Shown piece by piece: positions 32,957 through 43,128 of a stretch of 64,000 bases of DNA. A program made the translations under genes and the position numbers. The stretch is from Arachnopeziza araneosa. Its lineage: Eukaryota; Ascomycota; Leotiomycetes; Helotiales; Arachnopezizaceae. The stretch lies in contig QYAI01000116.1 of the NCBI GenBank assembly GCA_003988855.1, positions 1 through 64,000 of the forward strand, read 5' to 3'. Every line of letters begins with the position of its first letter. The first letter of the stretch is position 1. The notes under the pieces are model-generated. The model ran no database searches and was not told the DNA's origin. It saw only the letters and a list, made by a program, of their open reading frames with translations.

Positions 32957-34618
32957 ATGGGATCAATATCTCGGCAAGATTCAAAGGGTCATTCTCAGCT
33001 GTACGGCGTTCTACAAGAAGGCTACATCCGCCTCGTTCGTCTCTTGCCTTTAGAAAATCACGAAAGAGCGATTCGATGCAGTCTTTTCGAAGTTTCGATC
33101 CAAGATGCTCCTAGGTGGGAAGCGCTCTCATACACGTGGGGCGATGGCAACAGCGATGAGACAATTACCATCAACGACATCTCCACACCGATCCGAAAGA
33201 ACCTTTGGGACTGCCTATCTCATCTTCGAGGAGCAAACGAGAGGATCTTATGGATCGACGCCATCTGTATTAACCAAGAGAATATCTTGGAGCGCAATCA
33301 TCAAGTCAAGCAGATGAAGCGAATCTATGAGTCTGCGACGAGGGTCATCATCTGGCTGGGTGTGAAATCTGAGAGCAGTGATCTGGCTATAAGTTTTATC
33401 ACAGCTATGGGACAGAATCCAAACCTCGATCATTCTAAGATGGTTCTAGAACTGCAGGCGATGAAAGAGCTTCTGGCAAGACCATACTGGAAGCGTTTAT
33501 GGATCATTCAAGAAGTCGCCGTGGCATCTCGGATCCGAATTCAATGTGGAGATGTATACACAACTTGGAAAAACTTCCACGCGTTCAGAAATGAGTTCTT
33601 GTTTGGTGACGGTGCTTCGTGCCGCAATAGTGATAGAGCATTTCTCCTTCATAAGGACTTCGGAGAAGCCGGGACAGAGTTTGAGGATTGTGTCACAGTG
33701 TTTTGGCTTGATAAAATACGTGAATCATATCAGACAAGTGGTTTGAAGCTAGCAACACTCTTTGAAATGTCTGAAGGCGCGCAGTGTTCCGATGCCAGAG
33801 ATAAGGTATATGGCCTGCTTGGAGTAGCAAACGATGGGGCAGATATAGTGGTCGATTATTCCAAATCACATTTTGATTTGTTTGTTGACCTCCTGTGGAA
33901 GGATAATGCACCACCAGGTAGCATATTATATTTTGCTCGCTTCATACAACGGTTCCTCTTAGGCGAAGTTGAGACTCCACCTAAAGAGTGTTTCTACTCA
34001 TCTAGCATAACAGTGGAAGCTCACATCTACGAAGTCGGCACTCTCAACTATCTAGGATCAATCCCTGACTGGGATCGAGTAGAGCTGGTTCATCCCTACA
34101 GTGAGGAACAATTAAAGGTCATGAGACTTGAGGCTTCTGATCCTTTAACTGTCATCTCGATATCGAGTAACGTCGCATATGCTGTCAAGGAAAATGAGAC
34201 CTCCCAAGCTGATGCGAATTTATTTGATGGGAAAGAGAAAGGCAAGATACGTGAAAGACATTTGGAACACACTCCTGTGACAGATACTACGAACGCTACG
34301 ACTTTCGTCAGAACCGATGCTTCAATACAAGGCCAAAACAGCTCCGAACCTTTGTTTTTCGCTGATCAGCATGGCCGCATTGGTATAGCACCCAGTAATA
34401 TATGTATAAGCGACATTATTTGCAGGATAGAGCATGGTATCTATAACGGAAGCGTGGCCGTTATTCTCCGCAAGGTTGAGGATTATTACATCATTATTGG
34501 CCGCGCGACATTCCCCTATCCGGTTGGTGCATATCAGACAGATGATGGAGATCCAATCAATATCTATCTAGATATTAGGACGTTGCAACTTCTTACCAAG
34601 GATGCTCGTACCTGTTAG
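32957..34618 (+). CDS. HET-domain (heterokaryon incompatibility) protein, 553 aa
   Basis: Intact, intron-free frame from a good ATG (ACGACATGGG) to TAG. The HET domain covers about residues 50-210, with all hallmark blocks in order: WEALSYTWGDGNSDETITIN, LWDCLSHLRG, ILWIDAICINQENILERN, MKRIYESATRVIIWLG, and YWKRLWIIQEVAVA. Further on, ARDKVYGLLGVANDG and VVDYSKS are typical of the region that follows. The C-terminal third is variable and ends in a beta-rich stretch (VAVILRKVEDYYIIIGRATF). HET proteins act in cytoplasmic self/non-self recognition; when activated they can trigger death of fused cells. No partner domain (ankyrin, NACHT, TIR-like) is fused. This is the only intact HET gene here. 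Confidence 0.93.
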   Translation: MGSISRQDSKGHSQLYGVLQEGYIRLVRLLPLENHERAIRCSLFEVSIQDAPRWEALSYTWGDGNSDETITINDISTPIRKNLWDCLSHLRGANERILWIDAICINQENILERNHQVKQMKRIYESATRVIIWLGVKSESSDLAISFITAMGQNPNLDHSKMVLELQAMKELLARPYWKRLWIIQEVAVASRIRIQCGDVYTTWKNFHAFRNEFLFGDGASCRNSDRAFLLHKDFGEAGTEFEDCVTVFWLDKIRESYQTSGLKLATLFEMSEGAQCSDARDKVYGLLGVANDGADIVVDYSKSHFDLFVDLLWKDNAPPGSILYFARFIQRFLLGEVETPPKECFYSSSITVEAHIYEVGTLNYLGSIPDWDRVELVHPYSEEQLKVMRLEASDPLTVISISSNVAYAVKENETSQADANLFDGKEKGKIRERHLEHTPVTDTTNATTFVRTDASIQGQNSSEPLFFADQHGRIGIAPSNICISDIICRIEHGIYNGSVAVILRKVEDYYIIIGRATFPYPVGAYQTDDGDPINIYLDIRTLQLLTKDARTC

Positions 34619-35434
34619 TGTTGAGCTTGTATTTCGTGGATGCAGCGGGATATAAGCTTCTCTCGAGTTGAAGGGTTTTACTATGGAATTTTCAACTGCA
34701 TCAACATTACATGCAGGGGTTAAATTACGATTCTATACTAAGATCCTAGAGAACAATCGTAAGAGAAGAGACAGCGAGTTTAATCACATATGAGAGACAA
34801 AGCAAAAGAGAAGAGGGGTAATTACCAAGGCATTTCAGACTACATTTTGGTCACTGCTTGGGCTATTTTTAGTACAATCCAGCATTGCTTGTCTAGTTCA
34901 GATCACCGGGATTTGTAACTTTATTTACAACACGTACCTATCACACCCTAGGATATCTGACGGTACCTGGTAGAAGACTCAATCCCCTCCAGATCAGATC
35001 AAGGATTCCTCGTTGCAGCGGGCCCGTGCTGAGCGGGCCGGTCCGAGTTGACCCAAGTCTTTTCGACAATCTTCTCTCTTCCGATATCCTCATCCTTCAT
35101 ACTTCGATGAGACGACTCCACTGGGTTCTCACATGTGTATCTATGAAGATGATTATCATCGCAAGTCTACCAGAGCGACAGACGGCAGCACATGTATCCC
35201 CCATCGATCGCCGACCTCATGCACTGACAGCAGATCATAGCACAAGGTGGGGTGGTGTAGCTCTCTCAAGCTTCCTATTCGCAGCGACTCACCTATGCCG
35301 CCCGAGGCGTCCCTATCTCGATCGCACCACCAGACCACCATTTTTAGCGGTGAAGCGGGGAATCTGTGATGAACCCAACTTCAGCTCGCAGCTCGCAAGC
35401 TCCAGCTTCTTCAAATCTTCTCCCAACCTCAACC
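34619..35434. other. Intergenic region, promoter of the peroxidase
   Basis: About 0.8 kb without a supported gene. The frame upstream of 35435 is open for a further 23 codons, but the ATG in good context (CAACCATGGGG) is at 35435. Confidence 0.4.
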
Positions 35435-36355
35435 ATGGGGATCCTTCACACCATCGCCGGTCAGTTCATCAACCTCTTCATCTTCACCTGGGATTTCTTC
35501 CTCTTCTTTGGAAACATCGTCCTCCCTTCCCACAAACCAGGCAGTGTGATCCCCGCCCACGCCGCTGGCCACAACCTCACCTGGCCACCATATGTGCCTC
35601 CCACAGAGGGGGATTCGCGGTCCGCCTGCCCGATGCTGAACGCTCTCGCAAACCACGGCATCCTCCCTCACGATGGCAAGAACATTACCTTCAAGCAACT
35701 CAACGTCGTCGTGCGCCAGACGTTCAATTTCGCGCCATCGTTCTGCTTCTTCGTGCCGAAATTCGCGGCCGACTTCCTGAATCGCTCGTACTGGAAAGAC
35801 AGCTTTGATCTGGCCGAGCTGAATCTTCATGCGAACAATGCCATTGAGCATGATGCCAGTTTGACAAGACAGGATGTGGCGCTCGTTCCTGACCAGGGAA
35901 AACCCGATGAGAAGCTCGTGCAGGCGTTGCTGAAGGAAGCGACAGGGACGTTTCCGGATGGGACGCCGAAATTGACGATTCCCGATCTTTCGCGGGCGCT
36001 TTCCAAGAGAAGATTTGATGCGCGGAGAACAAACAAGCAATACAGCGAGAGTTTCTTCCATAACATGTTTGGAAGTTCAAAGTGCGTTTTTTTCCTATTT
36101 CTCATGTGAAATTGCGATTTGTGTACTGACTCCTGCAGCTCGTCAACTATGCTCACCATCTTCGGCGGCTCCATCGCAGACCTCACTCCGATGCTCACGG
36201 AAGAACGATTTGCTGAACATTGGGAACCGCGCATCACAGCGCGTTACGGTCTCACGATGGCGAAGTTCAATACCACGGTTCTGCCAGTTGAGCTGGGCGT
36301 CAATACGAAGAAGATCGCGCAGGCTGAGGGAGTAACGGGTGGTGTGGCGACATAG
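35435..36355 (+). CDS. Heme-thiolate peroxidase (chloroperoxidase/UPO family)
   Basis: Two exons, 35435-36081 and 36139-36355, with a 57-bp intron (gtgcgt...tgcag), giving 287 aa. The N-terminus is hydrophobic (FINLFIFTWDFFLFFGNIVL), so the protein is membrane-anchored or secreted. The proximal heme-ligand motif is visible as SACPMLNALANHGILPHDG, where the Cys gives the thiolate ligand. The distal acid motif appears as AIEHDASLTRQD (the E-H-D triad of the family). Later blocks include SKRRFDARRTNKQYSESF and, after the intron, STMLTIFGGS and EERFAEHWEPR. Family members oxidise organic substrates with hydrogen peroxide (halogenation, peroxygenation, or steps in metabolite synthesis). The substrate is unknown, and no biosynthetic cluster surrounds it. 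All key residues are present. Confidence 0.9.
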
Positions 36356-36611
36356 AGGGAACTGGCTTTTATACGGAGTTGGCTCTTGGATTCTCTACTG
36401 GATAGGTTGGGCATGTATTTCCTCTCTCACGGTTCCTCGGACTGGGAATGGAATGGAATGGAATGGTAAATTGAGTCATCTATGTTCTGGCCATGGGTAT
36501 ACAATTCATTTAAACCAGCAATCTACAACAATTACGCTCACGTGCAATGCTATCAAAATAAGTCAGTCCAACCAACAACGATGCGCTGTGCGTCCCAATC
36601 CAGAAAATCAG

Positions 36612-37187
36612 TCAATCAACCTGGTATGTCTCACTTCCCTCATCATCCACTCTCACACTCACTCTCCTCCTCTTCCATCCCACCTCTTCGACCACCTCAT
36701 CATCTCCCAACCCCAGCACCAACCTCTCAAACCACTCTTCCTCTTTCACATACGTCAACAATGGAGTATCGCTCTCATTGCTTCCTATCTCCATCGCAGC
36801 CGGCATGTATGGACCTAGATCCACATCCTCAACCATGATCTCATCCCGTTGATATGTCTTTGCGGTGAACTTCCGCTTCGTTGCTGCACGTGGAAGAGGG
36901 GTGTGAGGTATGAATGTCGGTGTCGATGGTAATGCAAGAGGTAGATGGGATGGAAGTTGTAGAGGTGTAGCTGTAAGCCGCGAGGTGGGAGGGAGTGCCG
37001 AGGGAGCGAGAGGTGTGGAGGTAGGTGGTGAGGTGGGAAGTGTAGAGATGGGTGGTGAGGTCAGAGGTGGAGTTGAGGCCGCGGTGAGAGATGAGAATGT
37101 TGATGTTGATGAGAATATCGAATCTGGAGAGGGGAGGGGAGAAGTGAGAGGTGCTGATGCAGGTGTTGAGATGGAGGGTGGCATCAT
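36612..37187 (-). CDS. Ser/Thr/Pro-rich hypothetical protein, 191 aa
   Basis: Open minus-strand frame with an ATG at 37187 (MMPPSISTPASAP). The first half is a low-complexity Ser/Thr/Pro/Leu region with repeated PPTS and LTSP-like elements. The second half is more ordinary: a basic block (RAATKRKFTAKTYQRDEI), then acidic sequence (VEDVDLGPYMP, YVKEEEWFERLVLGLGDDEV) and a basic KRRR. No domain is recognised. It could be a small nuclear protein given the KRKF and KRRR patches. Low-complexity DNA can create long frames by chance, so the call is moderate. It ends 250 bp from the end of the convergent peroxidase gene. Confidence 0.5.
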   Translation of the reverse strand: MMPPSISTPASAPLTSPLPSPDSIFSSTSTFSSLTAASTPPLTSPPISTLPTSPPTSTPLAPSALPPTSRLTATPLQLPSHLPLALPSTPTFIPHTPLPRAATKRKFTAKTYQRDEIMVEDVDLGPYMPAAMEIGSNESDTPLLTYVKEEEWFERLVLGLGDDEVVEEVGWKRRRVSVRVDDEGSETYQVD

Positions 37188-38807
37188 AGCCTCCAATTCC
37201 CTATTTCGATGAGCACCTCATCTCTAACCCGAAAAACCAAATGCAAGAGGAACCGCACTGGTTTACGTACCGCAAGCAGTCATTCATCGCCATCGTCAAA
37301 GTACGTGTGATATTCAGTTCGTCTTAACAGTCACATTCCGATCCCCAAGTTCTCTTCGTTGTGGCTTCTATCGTAGTAAATTCCCGTGCAGCTGGTCCTC
37401 CCTCCTCTTATGAACAACATTGTATTCAAGCGCCATTCTTCAACGTCATTGGTGGCAACACACTGCCAAGAAAACCCATCTCCATCCATCATCTCACTAC
37501 CAAACCCTTTACTAGGTGACACTTCCGTCCTGGCTGCCTGGCGAGAAGAGGAACGCGTTGAGATTCTCTCCGCCCCATTTCGCTTAGGCAGGGGGTTGGT
37601 CACAGGTTATTTCATTCATTATTTACCTCCAGGGGGGGAAAGTTCCTTCTTAGCGAGGGGGGCAAGCGCAGCATATGTGTTCTAGGGTTCAACACCACGA
37701 TGACTTCTCGGTAAGCCGAATTGAGGAACGATCAACGCTGTGCCCACCCCTCGGAACGCATCCTGCTCTTCCATTCAGCTGGACAACGCGCAGGATTGCA
37801 TCGCTCCCTCCGTACGTATAAGAAACTCGGATGGATGGACAACACACCATCCATCACCAGGCGCAGGGAAGGAATTGGCGAGTTTTTGCACGCACTCTGC
37901 CTCCACAACAGAAACCAGAAACCAGAAACCAAATGCATCCATCCACAAGTCGTCTAGCTCCTCCCAAACACCGTCATCACTCCCCAGCGGAACCTACCGT
38001 GGCCATTCCGGCCTAGCCTCACCTTTGCCCCCCCCCTTCTCATCCCTCATCTATCATTTCTTCCCTGGAAAGAGACCAAGTTCTGGACTACCCAACGATG
38101 GCGTGACGCTAGGCCGCTCCCACACCAAAATCCACGATTCGCCACCCACATGGACTGATAATGACGGGGATGGACCTCGCTCTGCCCACCAAAGAGCCTC
38201 ACGCCGTTTCTTAGCCCAGCAGGGCTCGCAGGGATAGGCGGCGGTGAGAATACTTCCTTTTGGACGTGGAGAGGAGGGAATTGGTCGAAGTCAGTCCTAA
38301 AACCCCGTTGGTCTGGTGGGCAGTCGTCCTTGCCAAGATGCAGTCTTGACACCTACGTCATGGATTGGCTTACGTGATTGGCTTGTGGGTGGCTGGGTGG
38401 CTGGGTAGGCTTGTCGCGAATCTAGGTGGATCTTGATGATGGGGGAGGAGAACACGGGTGAGGAGGGGAGGGGATTGAGAGAATGAAGGTATTCGGGTTT
38501 TTCGCATGAAAGGAAAGGAAAGGAAATGGCGGAGTTGAGGGAGAAAAATATTCAGCAATCATTGAGAGACTTGCAGGTGTTCTGGATCATAAATTCTGTC
38601 ATTTGATGGGTATAATACAATCCAAGTACTATACAGTATAGTGCTTTTGTCAAAAACCCATAGAAATCTATGCTAAATCTTCTCAAAATTCGAACTCCGC
38701 GCTCCACACTTGCAGTGATCCATCCAGCCCAAACACCTCTCTCAAATCACGAGAAAAACTCTCCAAATACCCCACCACCACATCATAAATATATCATGAA
38801 TTCATAC
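37188..38807. other. Intergenic region
   Basis: About 1.6 kb without a supported gene. The short frames present are low-complexity or overlap in opposite senses. A short C run lies near 38028-38036. Confidence 0.4.
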
Positions 38808-40555
38808 TCAGCAGCACATAACAACCGGCCTCCAATTCGGGGTATGCAGCTGACTTGTCCAGAACAACTCCTTCGCCGGGTCTTGAACATGATCTCCCCT
38901 CACGAGCTGTAATTTTGGCCTGATATCAGCGAGATACTCTTTCTGCTCTGCTGAGAATTTCTGCGTGTGCTCAAGTACGGGATTGGAGAAAGGGGCAAAA
39001 CCCTGATGGGCGTAGTGGAAACAAGTGAGAAGGGATGTGGCGCCCTGCATGACGGTTTCGACTAGGAGGCGGTTGGAGTATTTGCGCTGGCCATTGTTAG
39101 CTTCGGGATCTAGGGTAGAGAGAATGAGCAAAGAGGTAAGAGAGAAAACGAACCTTCAAAGCATTCCTCTTTACAAACCAAGCGTCGTGAGCCATTGTTA
39201 ATTCCACATTATGTAACAAAACGAAATACGTCAAGTAGATTTCAAACCAATTCGTCCACGGATCACTAGCTTCCAGCATCGTCTTCAGAATCTTCAGAAT
39301 CTTCTTGAGCTGAGGTTGCAAGATATCATTGATTACAATAAGATCGAGTTGCAGGTCCACAATGGGTGGGACGGGAATCCGGTCATGGTAAGGACAAGCG
39401 GGGTTTCCGTGGCGAAGCATGCCAAGTGCTTCCTCGCTGGTGATGCTCCACGGTTCTTCGATAAAGCGACATCCAACCCAGAATTTCAAGGCAAGTTCAA
39501 CGAGGGGAAGATGCTATTGTGTGTTAGTAAAGTGGTTATGATACGGAGATCCTCCTTACCTTATTTGTTTGTGCAGTCTGGAATGTCTTCTTCGCAATCT
39601 CATTGGCCTTCTTCATGTGCGCATCAATATATGTATCGAAATTCTGCGACAGGAATTTCTCGATAGTCGAGCTAGCCGTTGGAAGACTGGTAATACCATA
39701 TGGAGGTGTGTAATAGTACTGCTCCACACCATTGTCATGCCAGACATAATATTGCTTGTCGGTGTCCATCGGCTGGTAGCAATCGAGTTGGATCTCGAGT
39801 GTATTTGATGTCCAGCCTTGTGAAAGTTGCAAAGTCTTTGGAGCTTCGCGTCCACTCTTTCGTGTCGCAAACTGCTTCCACAAAGCCTGCTTGACCGACC
39901 CGGCATCCTCAATGTTCCCCCTCCGCGACGCGGCATATTCAATTGTAGGACCTGTGATTATCAGTCGATGCTCATCACAAGACGGACCGCAAGCCTACCT
40001 TTCCGATACAGCTCAGTGGAAATATTCGGTCTCCAGCATACCGGCCGCAGCAGGCCCGGTATAAATGTAATCTGATCGGCGTGCGTTAAACATCGCTCAC
40101 ACGACCCTTCGGGATCATGTCCGTCCTTGCACTGCGACCGAGCGGTCAGCCACCTCCTAACCTTTATCCTCCATTTTGTCGAAGAGACGTACCTCTTTTC
40201 TCTTTTTCATGCACCCATAACATGCGCGCTTCTCTCGCACCTTCGCTGTCTTTTCGCGATCCTTCAACTTTCGCGTTTTTCTATTGGGCACAAGAGCTTG
40301 GGAATCGGAGCTTTCTGAAGTATGGCGTCGTTTTCGGGTCGGCGGAGGGTTACTCTCTTCTTTCGGCGTGCTGGTAGTCGCTAGATTCTCCGGTGATGAA
40401 TTCGGGGTACTGTATGTCGTTGATTCCTCTGATGTAGGAATGAGTGGCATGTAGAAGTTGTAGAACGGGGCGCACTGGTCGCAGATCGCAGGGCCAAAAC
40501 TGTGCCCAAGCTTCCAGGTATTGCACATCTGGCATACGAAAGTGAAGTTATCCAT
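38808..40555 (-). CDS. Zinc-cluster transcription factor with N-terminal CxxC pair
   Basis: Five exons on the minus strand: 40193-40555, 39999-40131, 39560-39951, 39154-39513 and 38808-39086, giving 508 aa. The four introns (47-67 bp) all keep the frame. Near the N-terminus two CxxC pairs (C8-QM-C11 and C25-DQ-C28) could bind zinc. After a Ser/Pro linker and a basic patch (TRKRRHTSESS, NRKTRKLKDREK) comes a fungal zinc-cluster-like motif C-YG-C-MKKRKE-C-KDGHDPEGS-C-ER-C, split by intron 1. The sixth Cys, normally 6-8 residues later, is missing at that place; the next Cys is 18 residues on. The remaining 300 residues are helical, like the middle region of such regulators. It probably regulates transcription. 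It lies 461 bp downstream of a same-strand TauD-type dioxygenase, which makes that gene a candidate target. Confidence 0.82.
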
Positions 40556-41016
40556 GATTTCTCAAGAATACAATGAGAAGCATACGTCGGGCCTGCACTT
40601 GGAAGGAAAATATGGACGAAAGGGGGTCGGCGGGATAATAAACCAACGATTGCGATCGAGTAAGAAGAAAGGAGCGGGACAGGGACAAAAACAAGGTCAC
40701 AGGGAATCCGTGATAATGACGTCGAGGGCGCATCAAAACAAGGCGTATTTAACCGTTCAAGGCTGTAGGGTTCAGCTGCCGGCCCACCCCCGAGAATGAA
40801 TCACCAGGACCAGTGAAAGTGAAGATGTACGCACAGGCGCGTCAATTTCTTCCAGTAACAATTATCCAGGGTATCACATCTGGGTAGGTACAAAAGCCCA
40901 AAAGCGCCATATGACGATCATCGATGTTCCAGGCTAGCATTGGCTCTCTCACCGAATTCATATGTCGAAAGACCCCAGCAACACTTCCGATGCTTACGCA
41001 CTTCAACTTCAATCTC

Positions 41017-42507
41017 TCAACCATGACCCGACGAGCGTTGTTGGTTGATAATATATTCCCGTTCTCTGATGGGCTCATCTGGCCACAGCTGCTTACGTTC
41101 CTGATGCTCAAAGGCGTCATTCCAGGCAGCTTGCAGTTCACTAGGAATTGGCCAATCCTTTTGGGTGGCCTCATTACGCAGCCACAGACGTATGAGATGT
41201 CTTCTTTTACTCGGCGAGTCTGTGAAGCCTGCCCTACCATGCAGCAAAGCTATATTGTTCCAGAACAATAGATCACCAGCTTTCAACTTGATTGATAGGG
41301 CATGTTCTTCGGCTGCAAAATGCACGGCGTTGATTGCTTCGACGTGCGCGGCGCTCAAGCCTGGAATGTCAGGAGTGCGAGGTGAAGAGGCATTTCCTAC
41401 CAATGGGCGTCTTGAGAAAGAAAGCTGTACTTTCTCATTCCCTACTGGATACAAAATTGGACGGACTTTGTACGCTGGCCACTGACCAAAACTGTAGGTC
41501 TCAGATGCTGGATGAAATCGTCGGACGCCTCATAACTTACCGGTCGAAAATCCAAGATGAGGAAGACAATAAACGTATGATATCTGGTCTCTCTCTGGAG
41601 ATCTCGTTATATACCGTCGCCGTCGATGCGAGTTGGCTTTCCCCGCCCCATTCCGCTTCTCCTAGCGAGTATAAAGCTATTATATCGCTAGCATCGGTAT
41701 GGAAAGGCTTCTTCCGTCAGTATCCACAGCGATCAAAATAGCGTCTCCCGTATGGAGCTTACCTGTGCGACGTTGGAATACGGCGCCTGACGAACATCCC
41801 CAGGAGCTACTTCGGACCCCACATCTGTCAAGTGTACTGTATCGCGACAATTAGCTCCGACGGGCTCGACATCAGCTCACAATACACACGCAGCATATTC
41901 CCTAGCTCATCCTGGCGTCCGCGCTTCTCTCCGATATATGATGAGATTCCAAGGTATATAATAATGTTCGCACGGTTGGAATACTGCTTGGGATCAAGCC
42001 CGCGTACAAGAAAGAAGCCAGTTCCGTCGATAAGCTGTATAGCAAGGGCCTTCAACCTACCGCCAAGTCTTTCGAGCGGGAAGATGTCTTGGGTTATGTC
42101 TTCGAGGGGGATATTGCGCTCTAGGTTATATTCAATTAGCGTTTGTTGATTGAGTGGCAGACTCCATGACTACCCCACTTACCTTCGACAGCCCGACACG
42201 CCTCCTCCAATTCCGCAACATCGCCCTTGTCCAGCAGAAGGCTATAACGTTCCAGGTTCGCAGCGTCTTCGAAATCCGACTTGGTCCAAGCCATTGGAGA
42301 GGTGATGGATGCTGGAAATCCATCGGGCAGGCTGAAACTGGTAGGAAATCCTTCGTTGATGTTCAAGGCGAGTTTCTTGGGTCGCAAATTCAGTCGCAGA
42401 CCTCAGAGAATCCCAGAGCAACTTACATGGGAGAAGTAGTCGGTTTCGTGGGAATGGGTTGGAATCCAAGAACGATCAGGACTATGAGCGATAGGAGACG
42501 CCGCCAT
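41017..42507 (-). CDS. TauD/TfdA-family Fe(II)/2-oxoglutarate dioxygenase
   Basis: Six exons on the minus strand: 42427-42507, 42183-42375, 41888-42120, 41763-41825, 41541-41707 and 41017-41491, giving 403 aa. The boundaries of intron 3 are the least certain; the other junctions join conserved protein. The iron-binding H-x-D is in APYSNVAQ-PFHTDASDI, just after intron 4. The distal His and the 2-oxoglutarate-binding Arg lie in KRRHLIRLWLRN. Other family blocks are QLIDGTGFFLVRGLD, VQLSFSRRPLVG, LSIKLKAGDLLFWNN and LLHGRAGFTDSP. Enzymes of this group hydroxylate small acids such as taurine or other sulfonates, releasing sulfite, or act in secondary metabolism. The substrate is unknown. The start (MAASPIAHSP) is the first ATG. 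A zinc-cluster gene follows on the same strand, and the F-box gene is divergent. Confidence 0.88.
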
Positions 42508-43128
42508 TGTGCTGTTCCGATGGAGTTCAAAGCGATCAGTCGTTGCTGGTGATCGTTGATTGATATCTTGCACGTATGCGAACGAGAAGAATTGACACCA
42601 GCATCTGCATGGTGATTGGAAAGACTGTATCTCTGCGGGGTGTCGAGCTGAACTGCCCGGGTATTTTACAATCTGGAGCACATGTGAGCACAGCCACACG
42701 CCACAGGATCGACAGAATGGCCCCTCCAAAGAGACTGTTGGTCTCGATGTCACGAACGACTAGGTAGAGTTGAAACTTGGATTATCATAGATCAGAATAG
42801 AATCAATAGAACATATTCTGGGGTCCAAGAAAGAAGTGTCACGTTGGAGGAAGAAATGTCAATGTTGCTGGCTAAATCCAATCAAGTTAACCCCTCACAT
42901 CCATCTCACGTCTTCCATTGTCAACTTTGTAAATGACGAAAAGGGGGCTGACAATCCCATTCCCATATAATTCCCTTCTTTTTCATCTTCGTACCGACCG
43001 GTACTAAGTTCATAGTTGCACGTCGATATATACGATACCGGACTTTCCCATCCTTTTGGCAGCATCGACAAGCCTCACAGGGAGTCACAGATATCAGGCT
43101 GCGCTTCACTTCAACTCTCTCCATCAGC

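Noticed and set aside
36446..36466. Short GGAAT tandem repeat after the peroxidase gene
   Set aside because: Only about four units; too short to infer a satellite or function.
41763..41890. Possible frameshift in the TauD gene from a run of five Gs
   Set aside because: Moving the intron-3 boundaries (donor at 41887, acceptor before 41825) restores a continuous frame into APYSNVAQ-PFHTD, so no mutation need be assumed; the junction remains to be confirmed.
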